The notes under the pieces were generated by a model. That model did not search any database. It was not told where the DNA came from and saw only the letters and a list, made by a program, of their open reading frames with translations. A stretch of DNA of 35,847 nucleotides from a virus: positions 1 through 35,847 of the IMG/VR virus record IMGVR_UViG_3300037584_001641; one strand, 5' to 3'. The position numbers were made by a program, and so were the translations under genes. This document shows, piece by piece, positions 18,270 to 24,295 of the stretch (position 1 is its first letter; every line of letters begins with the position of its first letter).

Positions 18270-18564
18270 AAGAAAAAAAGCAGTTACAGGCTTAACCTCA
18301 GAACTTTCAGCTCAATTACGTCTTGCAAAAGACCCCAATCTTATTGTATTTACTCCTATTGGTGGACTTGGACCAATAGATATTGTTACTTTAAATATGG
18401 ATACAGGTGAGTATACTGCTTATGATGTTAAAAGTAAAAATTATAGAAAGGTTGACAGTTATACTGCACCAGACGGATATAAAAGAAATCTTAAAGGATC
18501 GTTTATATCCAGAGGAGCAACTAAAGAACAAAAAAAATTAAAAGTAAAAATAATATATGAATAG
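18262..18564 (+). CDS. Putative small PD-(D/E)XK-fold nuclease
   Basis: I take ATG at 18262 (100 residues) rather than the in-frame TTG at 18244 because it overlaps the upstream stop by eight bases, as elsewhere in this genome. The core GPIDIVTLNMDTGEYTAYDVKSKN places Asp40 and Asp55-x-Lys57 on adjacent strands. That spacing fits the PD-(D/E)XK nuclease fold, and Glu13 on the first helix could complete it. It lies between two membrane genes in the lysis block, so the target is unclear; host DNA breakdown or genome trimming are possible. The call rests on motif geometry alone. Confidence 0.5.
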   Translation: MARRKKAVTGLTSELSAQLRLAKDPNLIVFTPIGGLGPIDIVTLNMDTGEYTAYDVKSKNYRKVDSYTAPDGYKRNLKGSFISRGATKEQKKLKVKIIYE

Positions 18565-18572
18565 GAGAAACA

Positions 18573-19004
18573 ATGCCGTTTGAAATGATAACAATGTTAG
18601 GCTCTACTGTGCTTGGAGGAGTAATGAGTATCTGGTCACAAAGTATAAAAGCAAAACAAGCAGAACAAAAAATGTTAATAGAAAGAGCCGAGGTACAACA
18701 AAAAGGTTTTAAAGAAGCAAGAGAATATGACAACAAAGGTTTTCAGTGGACCAGAAGAATTATAGCTTTAGTAGCTGTCTTTGCTATAGTCTTGTTGCCA
18801 AAACTTATGCCAATCATATCAGCTGATACAAGTGTTATTGTAGGTTACTTAGAATTTAAACCTGCGTTCTTCTTTATACCAGAAAAAGAAGTTATGAAAT
18901 GGATAACATTATCATCTAACAGTTTAGTAATTACACCATTAGATACTAATTTAGTGTCTGCAATAATTGGATTGTATTTTGGTGGATCTTTAGTAAAGAA
19001 ATAA
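18573..19004 (+). CDS. Holin with three membrane segments (GTA-type 3TM)
   Basis: At 143 residues, hydrophobic spans lie near residues 5-22 (TMLGSTVLGGVMSIWS), 62-84 (RIIALVAVFAIVLLPKLMPII) and 123-140 (LVSAIIGLYFGGSLV). A charged helix separates the first two (KAKQAEQKMLIERAEVQQKG). This is the layout of the three-span holins named from gene transfer agents. It should form the inner-membrane hole that times lysis. TAGGAG overlaps the previous stop and serves its ATG. No endolysin is recognisable beside it, which is unusual. Confidence 0.75.
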   Translation: MPFEMITMLGSTVLGGVMSIWSQSIKAKQAEQKMLIERAEVQQKGFKEAREYDNKGFQWTRRIIALVAVFAIVLLPKLMPIISADTSVIVGYLEFKPAFFFIPEKEVMKWITLSSNSLVITPLDTNLVSAIIGLYFGGSLVKK

Positions 19005-19005
19005 T

Positions 19006-19122
19006 ATGAGTAACGAAGCACCAACAATGTTTGTATCGCAGTATAGTAAAAAAAAACCTACTTTACTTTCGCAACAAACAGGTAAAAAGAAAAAGAAAAA
19101 GAAATATAAAAAGAAAAGATAA
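19006..19122 (+). CDS. Lysine-tract mini protein, 38 residues
   Basis: ATG at 19006 to TAA at 19120-19122. The C-terminal third is nearly pure Lys with one Tyr and a final Arg, giving a strongly positive tail. The first 25 residues are Ser/Thr/Gln-rich and unstructured. Stop and next start are fused as TAATG, which argues that it is translated. It heads a run of tiny basic late proteins. Nucleic-acid binding is the obvious guess. Confidence 0.55.
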   Translation: MSNEAPTMFVSQYSKKKPTLLSQQTGKKKKKKKYKKKR

Positions 19123-19259
19123 TGGCTAAACAAAAGTTTACACATTTTATACCTAGAGATAAACCTAAGAAGAGGGGTCCAGGAGCGCATAAAAAAAATA
19201 AAAATAAACATGAGAAACGTCAAAAAAAACTTACAAGGTACAAGGGTCAAGGAAGATGA
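19122..19259 (+). CDS. Basic mini protein, 45 residues
   Basis: ATG at 19122 (shared with the TAA before it) to TGA at 19257-19259. Lys, Arg, His and Asn make up well over half the sequence, and the central KKRGPGAHKKNKNKHEKRQ is likely disordered and nucleic-acid binding. ATGA coupling to the next ORF supports expression. No family recognised. Confidence 0.55.
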   Translation: MAKQKFTHFIPRDKPKKRGPGAHKKNKNKHEKRQKKLTRYKGQGR

Positions 19260-19393
19260 TTGATAAAATAATATATAAATTTTTTGGTTTGTTAGATACT
19301 TTTTCTGAATATTTAGACAAAGCATTTTTTCCAAAACCTAAAAAAAAAAATTGCAAGATATGTGGATCTAGATGTAATGGTAAGTGTAAATGA
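19256..19393 (+). CDS. Mini protein with a four-cysteine knuckle, 45 residues
   Basis: ATG at 19256 (ATGA overlap with the gene before) to TGA at 19391-19393 (ATGA overlap with the gene after). The N-terminal 25 residues form an aromatic amphipathic helix (YKFFGLLDTFSEYLDKAFF) and the end holds Cys33-x2-Cys36-x3-Cys40-x3-Cys44, a compact zinc-knuckle-like pattern. A membrane-surface helix joined to a metal knuckle is a notable design for so small a protein. Function unknown. Confidence 0.6.
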   Translation: MIDKIIYKFFGLLDTFSEYLDKAFFPKPKKKNCKICGSRCNGKCK

Positions 19394-19770
19394 AAAATAA
19401 ACCATTAAATATCTCTGAGTCTGCAGCTGTGCAAATGCCAATGAAAACAGTAGCTTCATTGATTTTATTAGTAGCAGCAGGAGTGTTCGCTTATACAGAA
19501 CTTACGGCTAGGTTAGTATCTCTGGAGACATCAAGAGAATTATTTCAAAATGATTTACTTAAAAAAAGTGAACAAGTACCTGTAGACCAAGAACAAATAT
19601 TTTTAATTGAAGATTTATATAAAACTGTAGAAAAAATGGAAGAGACTCAAGAAATGAATATGACTAATAAAGTAAATATAGAATTTTTAAGAGAACAATT
19701 AGATAAGGCTCTAAGAGATATAGAAGATTTAAAAGATAAAGTAAGAGCAAATGGTAATGGAGCGCACTAA
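19390..19770 (+). CDS. Membrane-anchored coiled-coil protein (possible i-spanin)
   Basis: At 126 residues, one membrane span lies at about 19-37 (TVASLILLVAAGVFAYTEL) with a short N-terminal tail. A long charged coiled coil fills most of the rest (about 40-115) and the end is Gly/Asn-rich. This is the plan of inner-membrane spanins (Rz-like), which disrupt the outer membrane at lysis. No lipobox partner is seen overlapping it, so the call is tentative. It is coupled by ATGA and TAATG junctions to both neighbours. Confidence 0.6.
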   Translation: MKNKPLNISESAAVQMPMKTVASLILLVAAGVFAYTELTARLVSLETSRELFQNDLLKKSEQVPVDQEQIFLIEDLYKTVEKMEETQEMNMTNKVNIEFLREQLDKALRDIEDLKDKVRANGNGAH

Positions 19771-19982
19771 TGGAGTTGATTATAGCTTTGCTTATGATTG
19801 TAAATGGAGAAATCAAAGAACACAGAATACAACAATCTATGTCTGATTGTCTTAAAGGTAAAAGAATTGCAATGAGAACAAATAAAAATAATAATATTGT
19901 TTACCAGTGCATAAAGTCGATGGCTGAGTTAGAGTCAAACATCGATGGTAGTAAATCAATTAAAAAATTAATATTAGAATAA
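19770..19982 (+). CDS. Small two-cysteine protein, unknown function
   Basis: At 70 residues it has a short hydrophobic N-terminus (ELIIALLMIV) and two cysteines at about 27 and 47 around a basic stretch (KGKRIAMRTNKNNN). The arrangement resembles small marine phage proteins of unknown role found near lysis and basic genes. It could be exported and disulphide-linked. It is coupled by TAATG on both sides. Confidence 0.6.
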   Translation: MELIIALLMIVNGEIKEHRIQQSMSDCLKGKRIAMRTNKNNNIVYQCIKSMAELESNIDGSKSIKKLILE

Positions 19983-20263
19983 TGGCTATAAGAAGAACAA
20001 CCAAAGGTAAGAATGCAAACTACAGACCAACAAAGTCTGGAGCTGGAATGACGGCTAAAGGTGTAAAAGCATATCGAAGAGCTAACCCTGGAAGTAAATT
20101 AAAAACTGCAGTTACAGGTAAAGTTAAACCTGGATCAAAGGCAGCTAAACGTAGAAAGAGTTATTGTGCTAGATCTCTTGGTCAACTTAAAAGATCTTCT
20201 GCAAAAACAAGAAATGATCCTAACTCTAGAATAAGACAAGCTAGAAGAAGATGGAAGTGTTAG
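19982..20263 (+). CDS. Basic DUF6321-like protein
   Basis: At 93 residues, about a third Lys or Arg. It has the conserved look of a small marine phage family: GAGMTAKGVKAYRRANPGSKL (residues 21-41), TGKVKPGSKAAKRRKSYCARS (about 45-65), and a final RRRWKC. The invariant RKS-[YF]-CAR segment and family-wide charge suggest DNA or RNA binding, possibly in genome condensation or ribosome contact, though no function is established. Linked by TAATG to the gene before it. Confidence 0.7.
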   Translation: MAIRRTTKGKNANYRPTKSGAGMTAKGVKAYRRANPGSKLKTAVTGKVKPGSKAAKRRKSYCARSLGQLKRSSAKTRNDPNSRIRQARRRWKC

Positions 20264-20264
20264 T

Positions 20265-20477
20265 GTGAAAAAAAAAGGATGGAAAAAACAAAAGGTTCAA
20301 TCATTAATTTGTGGTTACTGTCAAGAATGTAATAAACAATTAATGAGTGATGAGGGTGGTTGGATCATTACTGCAAAGAGACAATATTTTTGCCATGATG
20401 GTAAAGATGGTTCTTGCTTTGACAACTATTGTGAGTTAAAACTTAAACAACATAAGGAGAATAATTATGTATGGTAA
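20265..20477 (+). CDS. Small zinc-ribbon-like protein, GTG start
   Basis: A GTG at 20265 directly after the previous stop opens a 70-residue basic protein. Cys16-x2-Cys19-x2-Cys22 and a second group Cys43, Cys51 and Cys56 suggest a treble-clef or ribbon zinc site. The first ten residues are nearly all Lys, Trp and Gly. No ATG exists in this frame before the cysteines. It overlaps the next mini gene by 11 bases and supplies that gene's AAGGAG. Confidence 0.6.
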   Translation: MKKKGWKKQKVQSLICGYCQECNKQLMSDEGGWIITAKRQYFCHDGKDGSCFDNYCELKLKQHKENNYVW

Positions 20478-20574
20478 ATCAAAAGCTAAAAGTAAACTAA
20501 CTGCTAAACAAAAGACTTTACCAAAATCTTTACAAAAAAAGATTATGAAGTCTAAATCTAAAAAGAGAAAATAA
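20467..20574 (+). CDS. Lysine-rich mini protein, 35 residues
   Basis: ATG at 20467 with AAGGAG upstream, ending at TAA 20572-20574. The sequence has a KLTAKQKTLPKSLQKKI core flanked by Lys/Ser runs. The same plan (YGK start, T-x-KQK-x-LP-x-x-LQKKI core, Lys tail) occurs in many T7-like and cyanophage genomes as a tiny conserved ORF, by my recollection. Function unknown. TAATG couples it to the next gene. Confidence 0.65.
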   Translation: MYGKSKAKSKLTAKQKTLPKSLQKKIMKSKSKKRK

Positions 20575-20735
20575 TGAAAAAAGGTTATCACAAAACTAAA
20601 TCTGGTAAAACTGCAAAAAAAGGTTTGTACTACAATATTAACAAACGTAAGAAAGCAGGTACATCAAGAAGCAAAAAAAAATCTACTATATCTTCAAAGG
20701 CTTACAAGAATATGAAGTCTGGATTTAAAAAGTAG
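20574..20735 (+). CDS. Basic mini protein, 53 residues
   Basis: ATG at 20574 to TAG at 20733-20735. It contains KKGLYYNINKRKKAGTSRSK, a relative of the GLW-x-NIH-x-KR-x-R-x-x-AG segment found in small proteins of many phages. The rest is Lys/Ser. It is the last gene of the rightward late block and runs 11 bases into the 3' end of the convergent DnaA-like gene. Confidence 0.65.
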   Translation: MKKGYHKTKSGKTAKKGLYYNINKRKKAGTSRSKKKSTISSKAYKNMKSGFKK

Positions 20736-21249
20736 TTTTTTTTAATTCTTCAAACTCTTCCCAGATACTATTTTCTGGACCCCAATATCTTTTTTTATCT
20801 TGCTTGTTATTTAGCGAGTGTAAAATTGTTGTATGGTCTTGATTAAAAACTCTACTCATTGAAGATAGGCTTACATTATATTGCTCATGCAATAAATTAT
20901 AAAGTATACTTCTAGTTCTAACTATATCTCTTGTTCTACCTTTACTAAAAATATCATTTTTACTCACAGTATATTTTTCGCAAACTTTATCGACAATTTT
21001 ATTTACAACTTCTAAGTTGGCATTTTTAAATTTAATACCAACTTTTCTTTTTATATTGCTATCTACAATTGGTTGATTTTTTTGTAGGAGATCTGCTGCA
21101 TACAAAAATCCTTCCGAGAACCCTACCTCATATAATCTTTCTTCCTGGTTCGTAAGAAGGTAAAATGCTTTCTTTACTTTATATATAAAGTGATTGTTGT
21201 TTATGCTATTTTTGTGTTTTTGATAGTGTGAACTTATATTTATGGTCAT
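20725..21249 (-). CDS. DnaA domain IV-like protein
   Basis: I use ATG at 21249 (174 residues), preceded by AGGGGA, rather than an upstream in-frame ATG at 21282 that lacks a ribosome site. Residues 80-150 match the DnaA C-terminal DNA-binding domain: a helix VVNKIVDKVCEKY, then FSKGRTRDIVRTRSILYNLL, then the signature QDHTTILHS (about 137-145; DnaA has DHTTVLHA). The ATPase domains are absent, and the first 75 residues are unrelated helices. It should bind DnaA boxes and so could place host replication proteins on phage DNA, or block host oriC. Last gene of the leftward recombination block. Confidence 0.85.
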   Translation of the reverse strand: MTINISSHYQKHKNSINNNHFIYKVKKAFYLLTNQEERLYEVGFSEGFLYAADLLQKNQPIVDSNIKRKVGIKFKNANLEVVNKIVDKVCEKYTVSKNDIFSKGRTRDIVRTRSILYNLLHEQYNVSLSSMSRVFNQDHTTILHSLNNKQDKKRYWGPENSIWEEFEELKKTTF

Positions 21250-21296
21250 AGATCCCCTACGTTTTCCTTTCTTTTTTTTCAACTAACGAGTTAATA

Positions 21297-21464
21297 TTAA
21301 GTAGTTCTCATTAACTCTTCTTTTGCCTGCTCTATTTGCCAAAGTAAATTAAAAGAATCTTGTTGATACTTATTTACTTTTACTTTTGCTTCCAGATACT
21401 TCTCATGCTTTTTTGCTTGACGATCCTTTAGCTTCTGCAGGCGCAATCGGATTTGTTCCATCAT
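21297..21464 (-). CDS. Small coiled-coil protein, 55 residues
   Basis: It starts at ATG 21464 (or the adjacent ATG at 21461), right after an excellent AAAGGAGC, and ends at TAA 21297-21299. The product is one amphipathic, Lys/Gln-rich helix with a central KHEKYLEAKVKVNKYQQD. It overlaps the 3' end of the gene before it by 62 bases in another frame, so both ends cannot be freely evolving. Function unknown. Confidence 0.6.
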   Translation of the reverse strand: MMEQIRLRLQKLKDRQAKKHEKYLEAKVKVNKYQQDSFNLLWQIEQAKEELMRTT

Positions 21465-21624
21465 GCTCCTTTGTTACTTTTGTAAAATCAATTTTTAAAT
21501 TATTGATCTTACATTCTACTAACTCACCATTATTTTTTGTGTTAGTAGCCTTCTCTGCATCATCAAAGAGTTCGATCATTTGAAATGAACACTCTCCATT
21601 GATAATTCTTTTAAATTTTTGCAT
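21403..21624 (-). CDS. Small unknown protein of the recombination block
   Basis: At 73 residues it begins MQKFKRIINGECSF and ends in a low-complexity AEAKGSSSKKA tail. The last 20 codons overlap the next gene, and this tail may have arisen by stop-codon loss. The N-terminal part has a beta-like rhythm (RIINGECSFQMIEL, then ELVECKINNLKIDF), perhaps a small barrel. It follows the DUF3310 gene by five bases. No family recognised. Confidence 0.55.
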   Translation of the reverse strand: MQKFKRIINGECSFQMIELFDDAEKATNTKNNGELVECKINNLKIDFTKVTKEHDGTNPIAPAEAKGSSSKKA

Positions 21625-21629
21625 AATTT

Positions 21630-21836
21630 TTAATTTTTTTCAACTTCTTTTTGTATTAAAAAATCTATATACTGTCTTGCTTTTTTAAGATCTTCTACTC
21701 CATTTTTTAATCTCCATCTAGAAATATATTTAATTACATTACCTTCACAAAAATTTAATTTATTAGCAATAATGAAATCAATAGGTTCTATTTTATTCAT
21801 TATGTAATGTATAGGTTGTTTAATTTTATCTGACAT
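21630..21836 (-). CDS. DUF3310 family protein
   Basis: At 68 residues it shows the family's fixed points in order: P-x-HY near the N-terminus (QPIHYIM), IEPIDFI, FCEGNVIKYISRWRLKNGVEDLKKA (about 29-53), and a final YIDFLI. The middle R-W-[KR]-x-KNG-x-EDL motif is diagnostic. These small proteins are very common in replication regions of phages of many hosts, sometimes fused to nucleotide-metabolism domains. The exact activity is not known. Its start lies ten bases beyond a strong hairpin (21847-21892), suggesting separate control from the upstream recombination genes. Confidence 0.85.
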   Translation of the reverse strand: MSDKIKQPIHYIMNKIEPIDFIIANKLNFCEGNVIKYISRWRLKNGVEDLKKARQYIDFLIQKEVEKN

Positions 21837-21846
21837 AATTTTATTT

Positions 21847-21892
21847 AAGCAAGGTGGGGAAAACGGAAAGGGAAAAAAACCCCACCCTGCTT
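21847..21892 (-). promoter_or_regulatory. Strong imperfect hairpin between ssDNA-binding-like and DUF3310 genes
   Basis: On the + strand AAGCA-A-GGTGGGG (21847-21859) pairs with CCCCACC-C-TGCTT (21880-21892) with a single A/C mismatch. The stem is 12 pairs around a 20-base loop that is purine-only on + except for one C. No T-run follows on either strand, so it is not a standard terminator. In leftward transcripts the 3' arm ends about ten bases before the DUF3310 start, well placed to control processing or translation. Confidence 0.65.
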
Positions 21893-21910
21893 GATACCCT
21901 TTAGCCTAAG

Positions 21911-22207
21911 TTAAAAGGTATATTCGTTATTACCACCATCATTAGATTTTGCAATGTTGTTTTTACCTGCTCCACTTGGTGTTAAAATTACTGTCAACTC
22001 ACCTTCTTTAACATTGCCGTCTTGATCTTTAGACGGAAAGGCAGCCTGGTTATACCATTTACCATTTATGTTGACACCAATGGTCCAATTTTTATCTGGG
22101 TGCTTCATATTTTTTGGACCCACATAGACAGGAAGTTTATCTGTTGGTGACTTCCAATCTTTATTTTTAGTTAGGTTGATGTATATTTTATCGGATTGAT
22201 TATCCAT
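21911..22207 (-). CDS. Small protein beside ERF, possible ssDNA-binding protein
   Basis: At 98 residues it is beta-rich with conserved-looking aromatic strands (LPVYVGPKNM, NWTIGVNINGKWYNQAAF, ELTVILTPS). It ends in a loose polar tail with Asp/Glu and a terminal Phe (NDGGNNEYTF). Phage single-strand-binding proteins such as T7 gp2.5 also combine an OB-type barrel with an acidic tail ending in Phe. That tail and the position next to an ERF annealing protein and exonuclease suggest the same job. The acidic content is low and the family is not recognised, so this is a hypothesis. Confidence 0.55.
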   Translation of the reverse strand: MDNQSDKIYINLTKNKDWKSPTDKLPVYVGPKNMKHPDKNWTIGVNINGKWYNQAAFPSKDQDGNVKEGELTVILTPSGAGKNNIAKSNDGGNNEYTF

Positions 22208-22229
22208 GTTTACTCCTTAGTTATATCAA

Positions 22230-22901
22230 CTATTGTTGATTATTGTTTAGTTTGACCTCATGCTCACGAGTTAATTTTGCAATTTGCTCATATGCTTTAA
22301 GGTTATTGTCTTTAAGATACATAACTTGATCTCTTACTTCATCTTTAACTTCTCCTAGTGATCTTGTACTATTCGTAGCAGAGATTTTTGTTATGATACT
22401 TTCTACATCAACCTCATCATCAAGGTATGTAGGTTCTTCTTCAGATTGCTCTGGAGAATTTTCTTCTGGTTCTACTTCGTAACCATCTTCATCTTTAAAA
22501 CCAGTTTTTAAATTTAACGCATTTAGAAACGCATACTTTCTACTGTATGACATTGCTTGACCTGTTCCATACTTGTCAAGACCACCCATTGCAGTACATC
22601 CATCAACTATAATAAAATTTTTTGGATCATCGATGTCTGTTATTTTCATTGTACAGGTTACAATTACATTTTTAGGTGTAACGTCTGTAACATAATTACA
22701 AGTAACATATAATCTATTTTCTAATAGAGCTGCCATTGCAACTCTTTGCACATCATCATGTAATAAAGGATTGAAGTGCATACCACCTTTTTTATCTGCT
22801 TTCTTTACACCAGTTGCTTTGTTGCAAGCATTGTAAAGTTTTTCGTATATATTTTTCATATTTTTTTTATTTATTGTGTACACATTGTTTTCACTACTCA
22901 T
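22230..22901 (-). CDS. ERF-family single-strand annealing recombinase
   Basis: I use ATG at 22901 (223 residues) because it forms an ATGA overlap with the exonuclease stop and has GGGG upstream. An in-frame ATG 15 bases earlier lacks one. The ERF core runs from about residue 10 to 140. It has an N-terminal helix (IYEKLYNACN), a strand pair VTCNYVTDV and VIVTCTMKITD, and the signature GQAMSYSRKYAFLNALNLKTG, which corresponds to the S-x-x-Y-A-R-[RK]-Y-x-L region of ERF proteins. A Glu-rich linker and a helical tail follow. It anneals resected ends made by the partner exonuclease and can circularise or recombine phage genomes. Confidence 0.85.
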   Translation of the reverse strand: MSSENNVYTINKKNMKNIYEKLYNACNKATGVKKADKKGGMHFNPLLHDDVQRVAMAALLENRLYVTCNYVTDVTPKNVIVTCTMKITDIDDPKNFIIVDGCTAMGGLDKYGTGQAMSYSRKYAFLNALNLKTGFKDEDGYEVEPEENSPEQSEEEPTYLDDEVDVESIITKISATNSTRSLGEVKDEVRDQVMYLKDNNLKAYEQIAKLTREHEVKLNNNQQ

Positions 22902-23812
22902 AGTTTGATACCCCATAGTTTATTGATTAATTGTTTTTGTTCATCTGCTAAGTCTTTATAATAAAAGAAATGATTTACGTCTGGTGGCTCCATCATGTTT
23001 GCTAATCTTTCGATGTTACCTTCACAAAACATAATCATTTTTTCCCACAATAAAATTTTATCTATCATGATATTATAAAGATGTTGCAAGTGATCTGCCT
23101 TCATTAACTCATGGCTCTTATCAAAGATGACATAATCTTTGTCATTAACATATACCAGGTAAGGTATTTTCTTTGTTGCCATATAGTAGAATGAAGTCTG
23201 TGTAAGGTTTTCAATTGTAGGTTCAGCTGGTAATTCTTGAGTAATCATGTTCCACTCTTCTTTACCTTTAACCTTCCTTAAATTAGGTGGTTTAGTTTTT
23301 AATTCTATAAATTTTGTTTTAGTTTCATAATCGATACGACCCAGGATAGGTTTAATCATATTAAATTCTTTTAGTTCAACATATCTTTCACAAACTAATT
23401 TTTCTTTTTCGATAATCTGCTGCACAATTTTTTTTGTAATTGGAATACAATCTTCTGCGAACTTAATCATAGCTTCCCTGCCAAACTTATCTTTTGCGTC
23501 AACAGGTTCCTTTAAATTTATAATTTCTTTTTCTTTATTAAAATTTATTTTTAAATCTTTATCCCATTCTGTCTCTTTATTTGTCTTAGTTGTATAAATA
23601 ACGTCTGCAATATTTCTTTGGACCACATTGTTTACTAGGTTGCCAAAGTTTGCTTTGTATCTAATCTTCCAGGATCTTCTGATTTTTTGTGGGAATGAAT
23701 AACCAATAATATTTTTTGCAAAAGGTGTAGACGTACTAGAATAAGACCAATGATCTAATCCTTCGCCACCATTAAATATTGAGAATGCTTTTTTAATTTT
23801 GTTTTTTTCCAT
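22898..23812 (-). CDS. PD-(D/E)XK exonuclease of the recombination pair
   Basis: At 304 residues the catalytic core is visible as GRID (Asp161) followed by KFIELKTK (Glu170-Leu-Lys172), the classic D...E-x-K order of Cas4/RecB/lambda-exonuclease-like enzymes. A helix with Gln near residue 205 (NLTQTSFYYMA) is the usual Q-motif. It should degrade one DNA strand to give the single strands that ERF anneals. First gene of the leftward block, it begins right below a divergent promoter pair (-10 at 23823-23828) and is coupled by ATGA to ERF. Confidence 0.85.
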   Translation of the reverse strand: MEKNKIKKAFSIFNGGEGLDHWSYSSTSTPFAKNIIGYSFPQKIRRSWKIRYKANFGNLVNNVVQRNIADVIYTTKTNKETEWDKDLKINFNKEKEIINLKEPVDAKDKFGREAMIKFAEDCIPITKKIVQQIIEKEKLVCERYVELKEFNMIKPILGRIDYETKTKFIELKTKPPNLRKVKGKEEWNMITQELPAEPTIENLTQTSFYYMATKKIPYLVYVNDKDYVIFDKSHELMKADHLQHLYNIMIDKILLWEKMIMFCEGNIERLANMMEPPDVNHFFYYKDLADEQKQLINKLWGIKL

Positions 23813-23822
23813 TTTTTGCTAG

Positions 23823-23851
23823 GTAATACAGGCATTTATAGTAGTTGTCAA
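23823..23851 (-). promoter_or_regulatory. Leftward sigma70-type promoter for exonuclease-ERF block
   Basis: On the - strand TTGACA (perfect -35, 23851-23846) is followed by 17 bases and TATTAC (-10, 23828-23823). The start codon of the exonuclease is 11 bases below the -10, so the leader is extremely short or absent. Its -35 overlaps the -35 of the opposite promoter by five bases. Confidence 0.75.
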
Positions 23852-23873
23852 CGGAAGATTAAATTTATATAAC
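23845..23873 (+). promoter_or_regulatory. Rightward sigma70-type promoter for the early + block
   Basis: TTGTCA (23845-23850), a 17-base spacer, then TATAAC (23868-23873). A GGAG at 23874-23877 lies directly after, so transcripts beginning at the usual 6-8 bases below -10 would be leaderless or nearly so. The -35 hexamer shares bases 23846-23850 with the leftward -35. Confidence 0.75.
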
Positions 23874-23882
23874 GGAGTGAAA

Positions 23883-24143
23883 ATGAATAAAAAAAAACTA
23901 CCTTATAAAAAGGTGCGAGTAATTTGGCAGGATATTTGCAGCTCAAGTCAATGGTATGATGATTTATCTGATGTTGATAAGTTTAGCTATACTTGGTGCG
24001 AAGATATTGGATACCTATATTATAAAGATTCTAAAGTAGTAAAAATATTTACTTCATTTTTTTTTGATGAGGATAAAATATCTATAGGAAATATAACTGC
24101 TTATCCTAGGTGTGTAGTTAAAAAAATAATTTACGAAAAATGA
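23883..24143 (+). CDS. Early conserved phage protein of unknown function
   Basis: An 86-residue product from ATG 23883, five bases after GGAG; a GTG two codons earlier is less likely. The order V-x-V-IWQDICSSSQWYDD, then YTWCEDIGYLYYKDSKVVKIFTSFF, then ISIGNITAYPRCVVKKI resembles a small phage family with a W-x-D...W...GWL-type pattern, of unknown role. It may be a compact beta-sheet protein. As the first gene after the divergent promoter it should be among the earliest expressed. Confidence 0.65.
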   Translation: MNKKKLPYKKVRVIWQDICSSSQWYDDLSDVDKFSYTWCEDIGYLYYKDSKVVKIFTSFFFDEDKISIGNITAYPRCVVKKIIYEK

Positions 24144-24295
24144 CATATTCTGGAATTTTTGATGAGATTGATTGTAAGAAAGAACTAGAACGAGCAAAAA
24201 AATTTATAAAAAAACAAGAAAATATAATTTTTGCATTAGAAAAAGAAATAGAACAGAAAGAAAACGAGATAAAAATATTAAAAAATAATGGCTAG
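24140..24295 (+). CDS. Small coiled-coil protein, 51 residues
   Basis: ATG 24140 overlaps the previous TGA (ATGA), and the TAG at 24293-24295 overlaps the next start by eight bases. After a ten-residue N-terminus (TYSGIFDEID) the product is a single Lys/Glu helix with heptad-like spacing. Probably a small oligomeric early factor. No family recognised. Confidence 0.6.
   Translation: MTYSGIFDEIDCKKELERAKKFIKKQENIIFALEKEIEQKENEIKILKNNG

Noticed and set aside
18990-19334. 114-codon - strand frame over the lysine-rich mini genes
   Set aside because: Phe-rich mirror of Lys tracts. The + strand mini genes are linked by overlapping stop/start codons and are far more credible.
20720-20745. AAAAA-GTAG-TTTTTTTT as bidirectional terminator at the late/recombination junction
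   Set aside because: The stem would consist of A-T pairs only and is too weak. T-runs are common by chance in this composition.
22776-22961. 61-codon hydrophobic + strand frame
   Set aside because: It is antisense to the exonuclease/ERF junction. The Phe-rich product is the expected reverse reading of Lys-rich codons.
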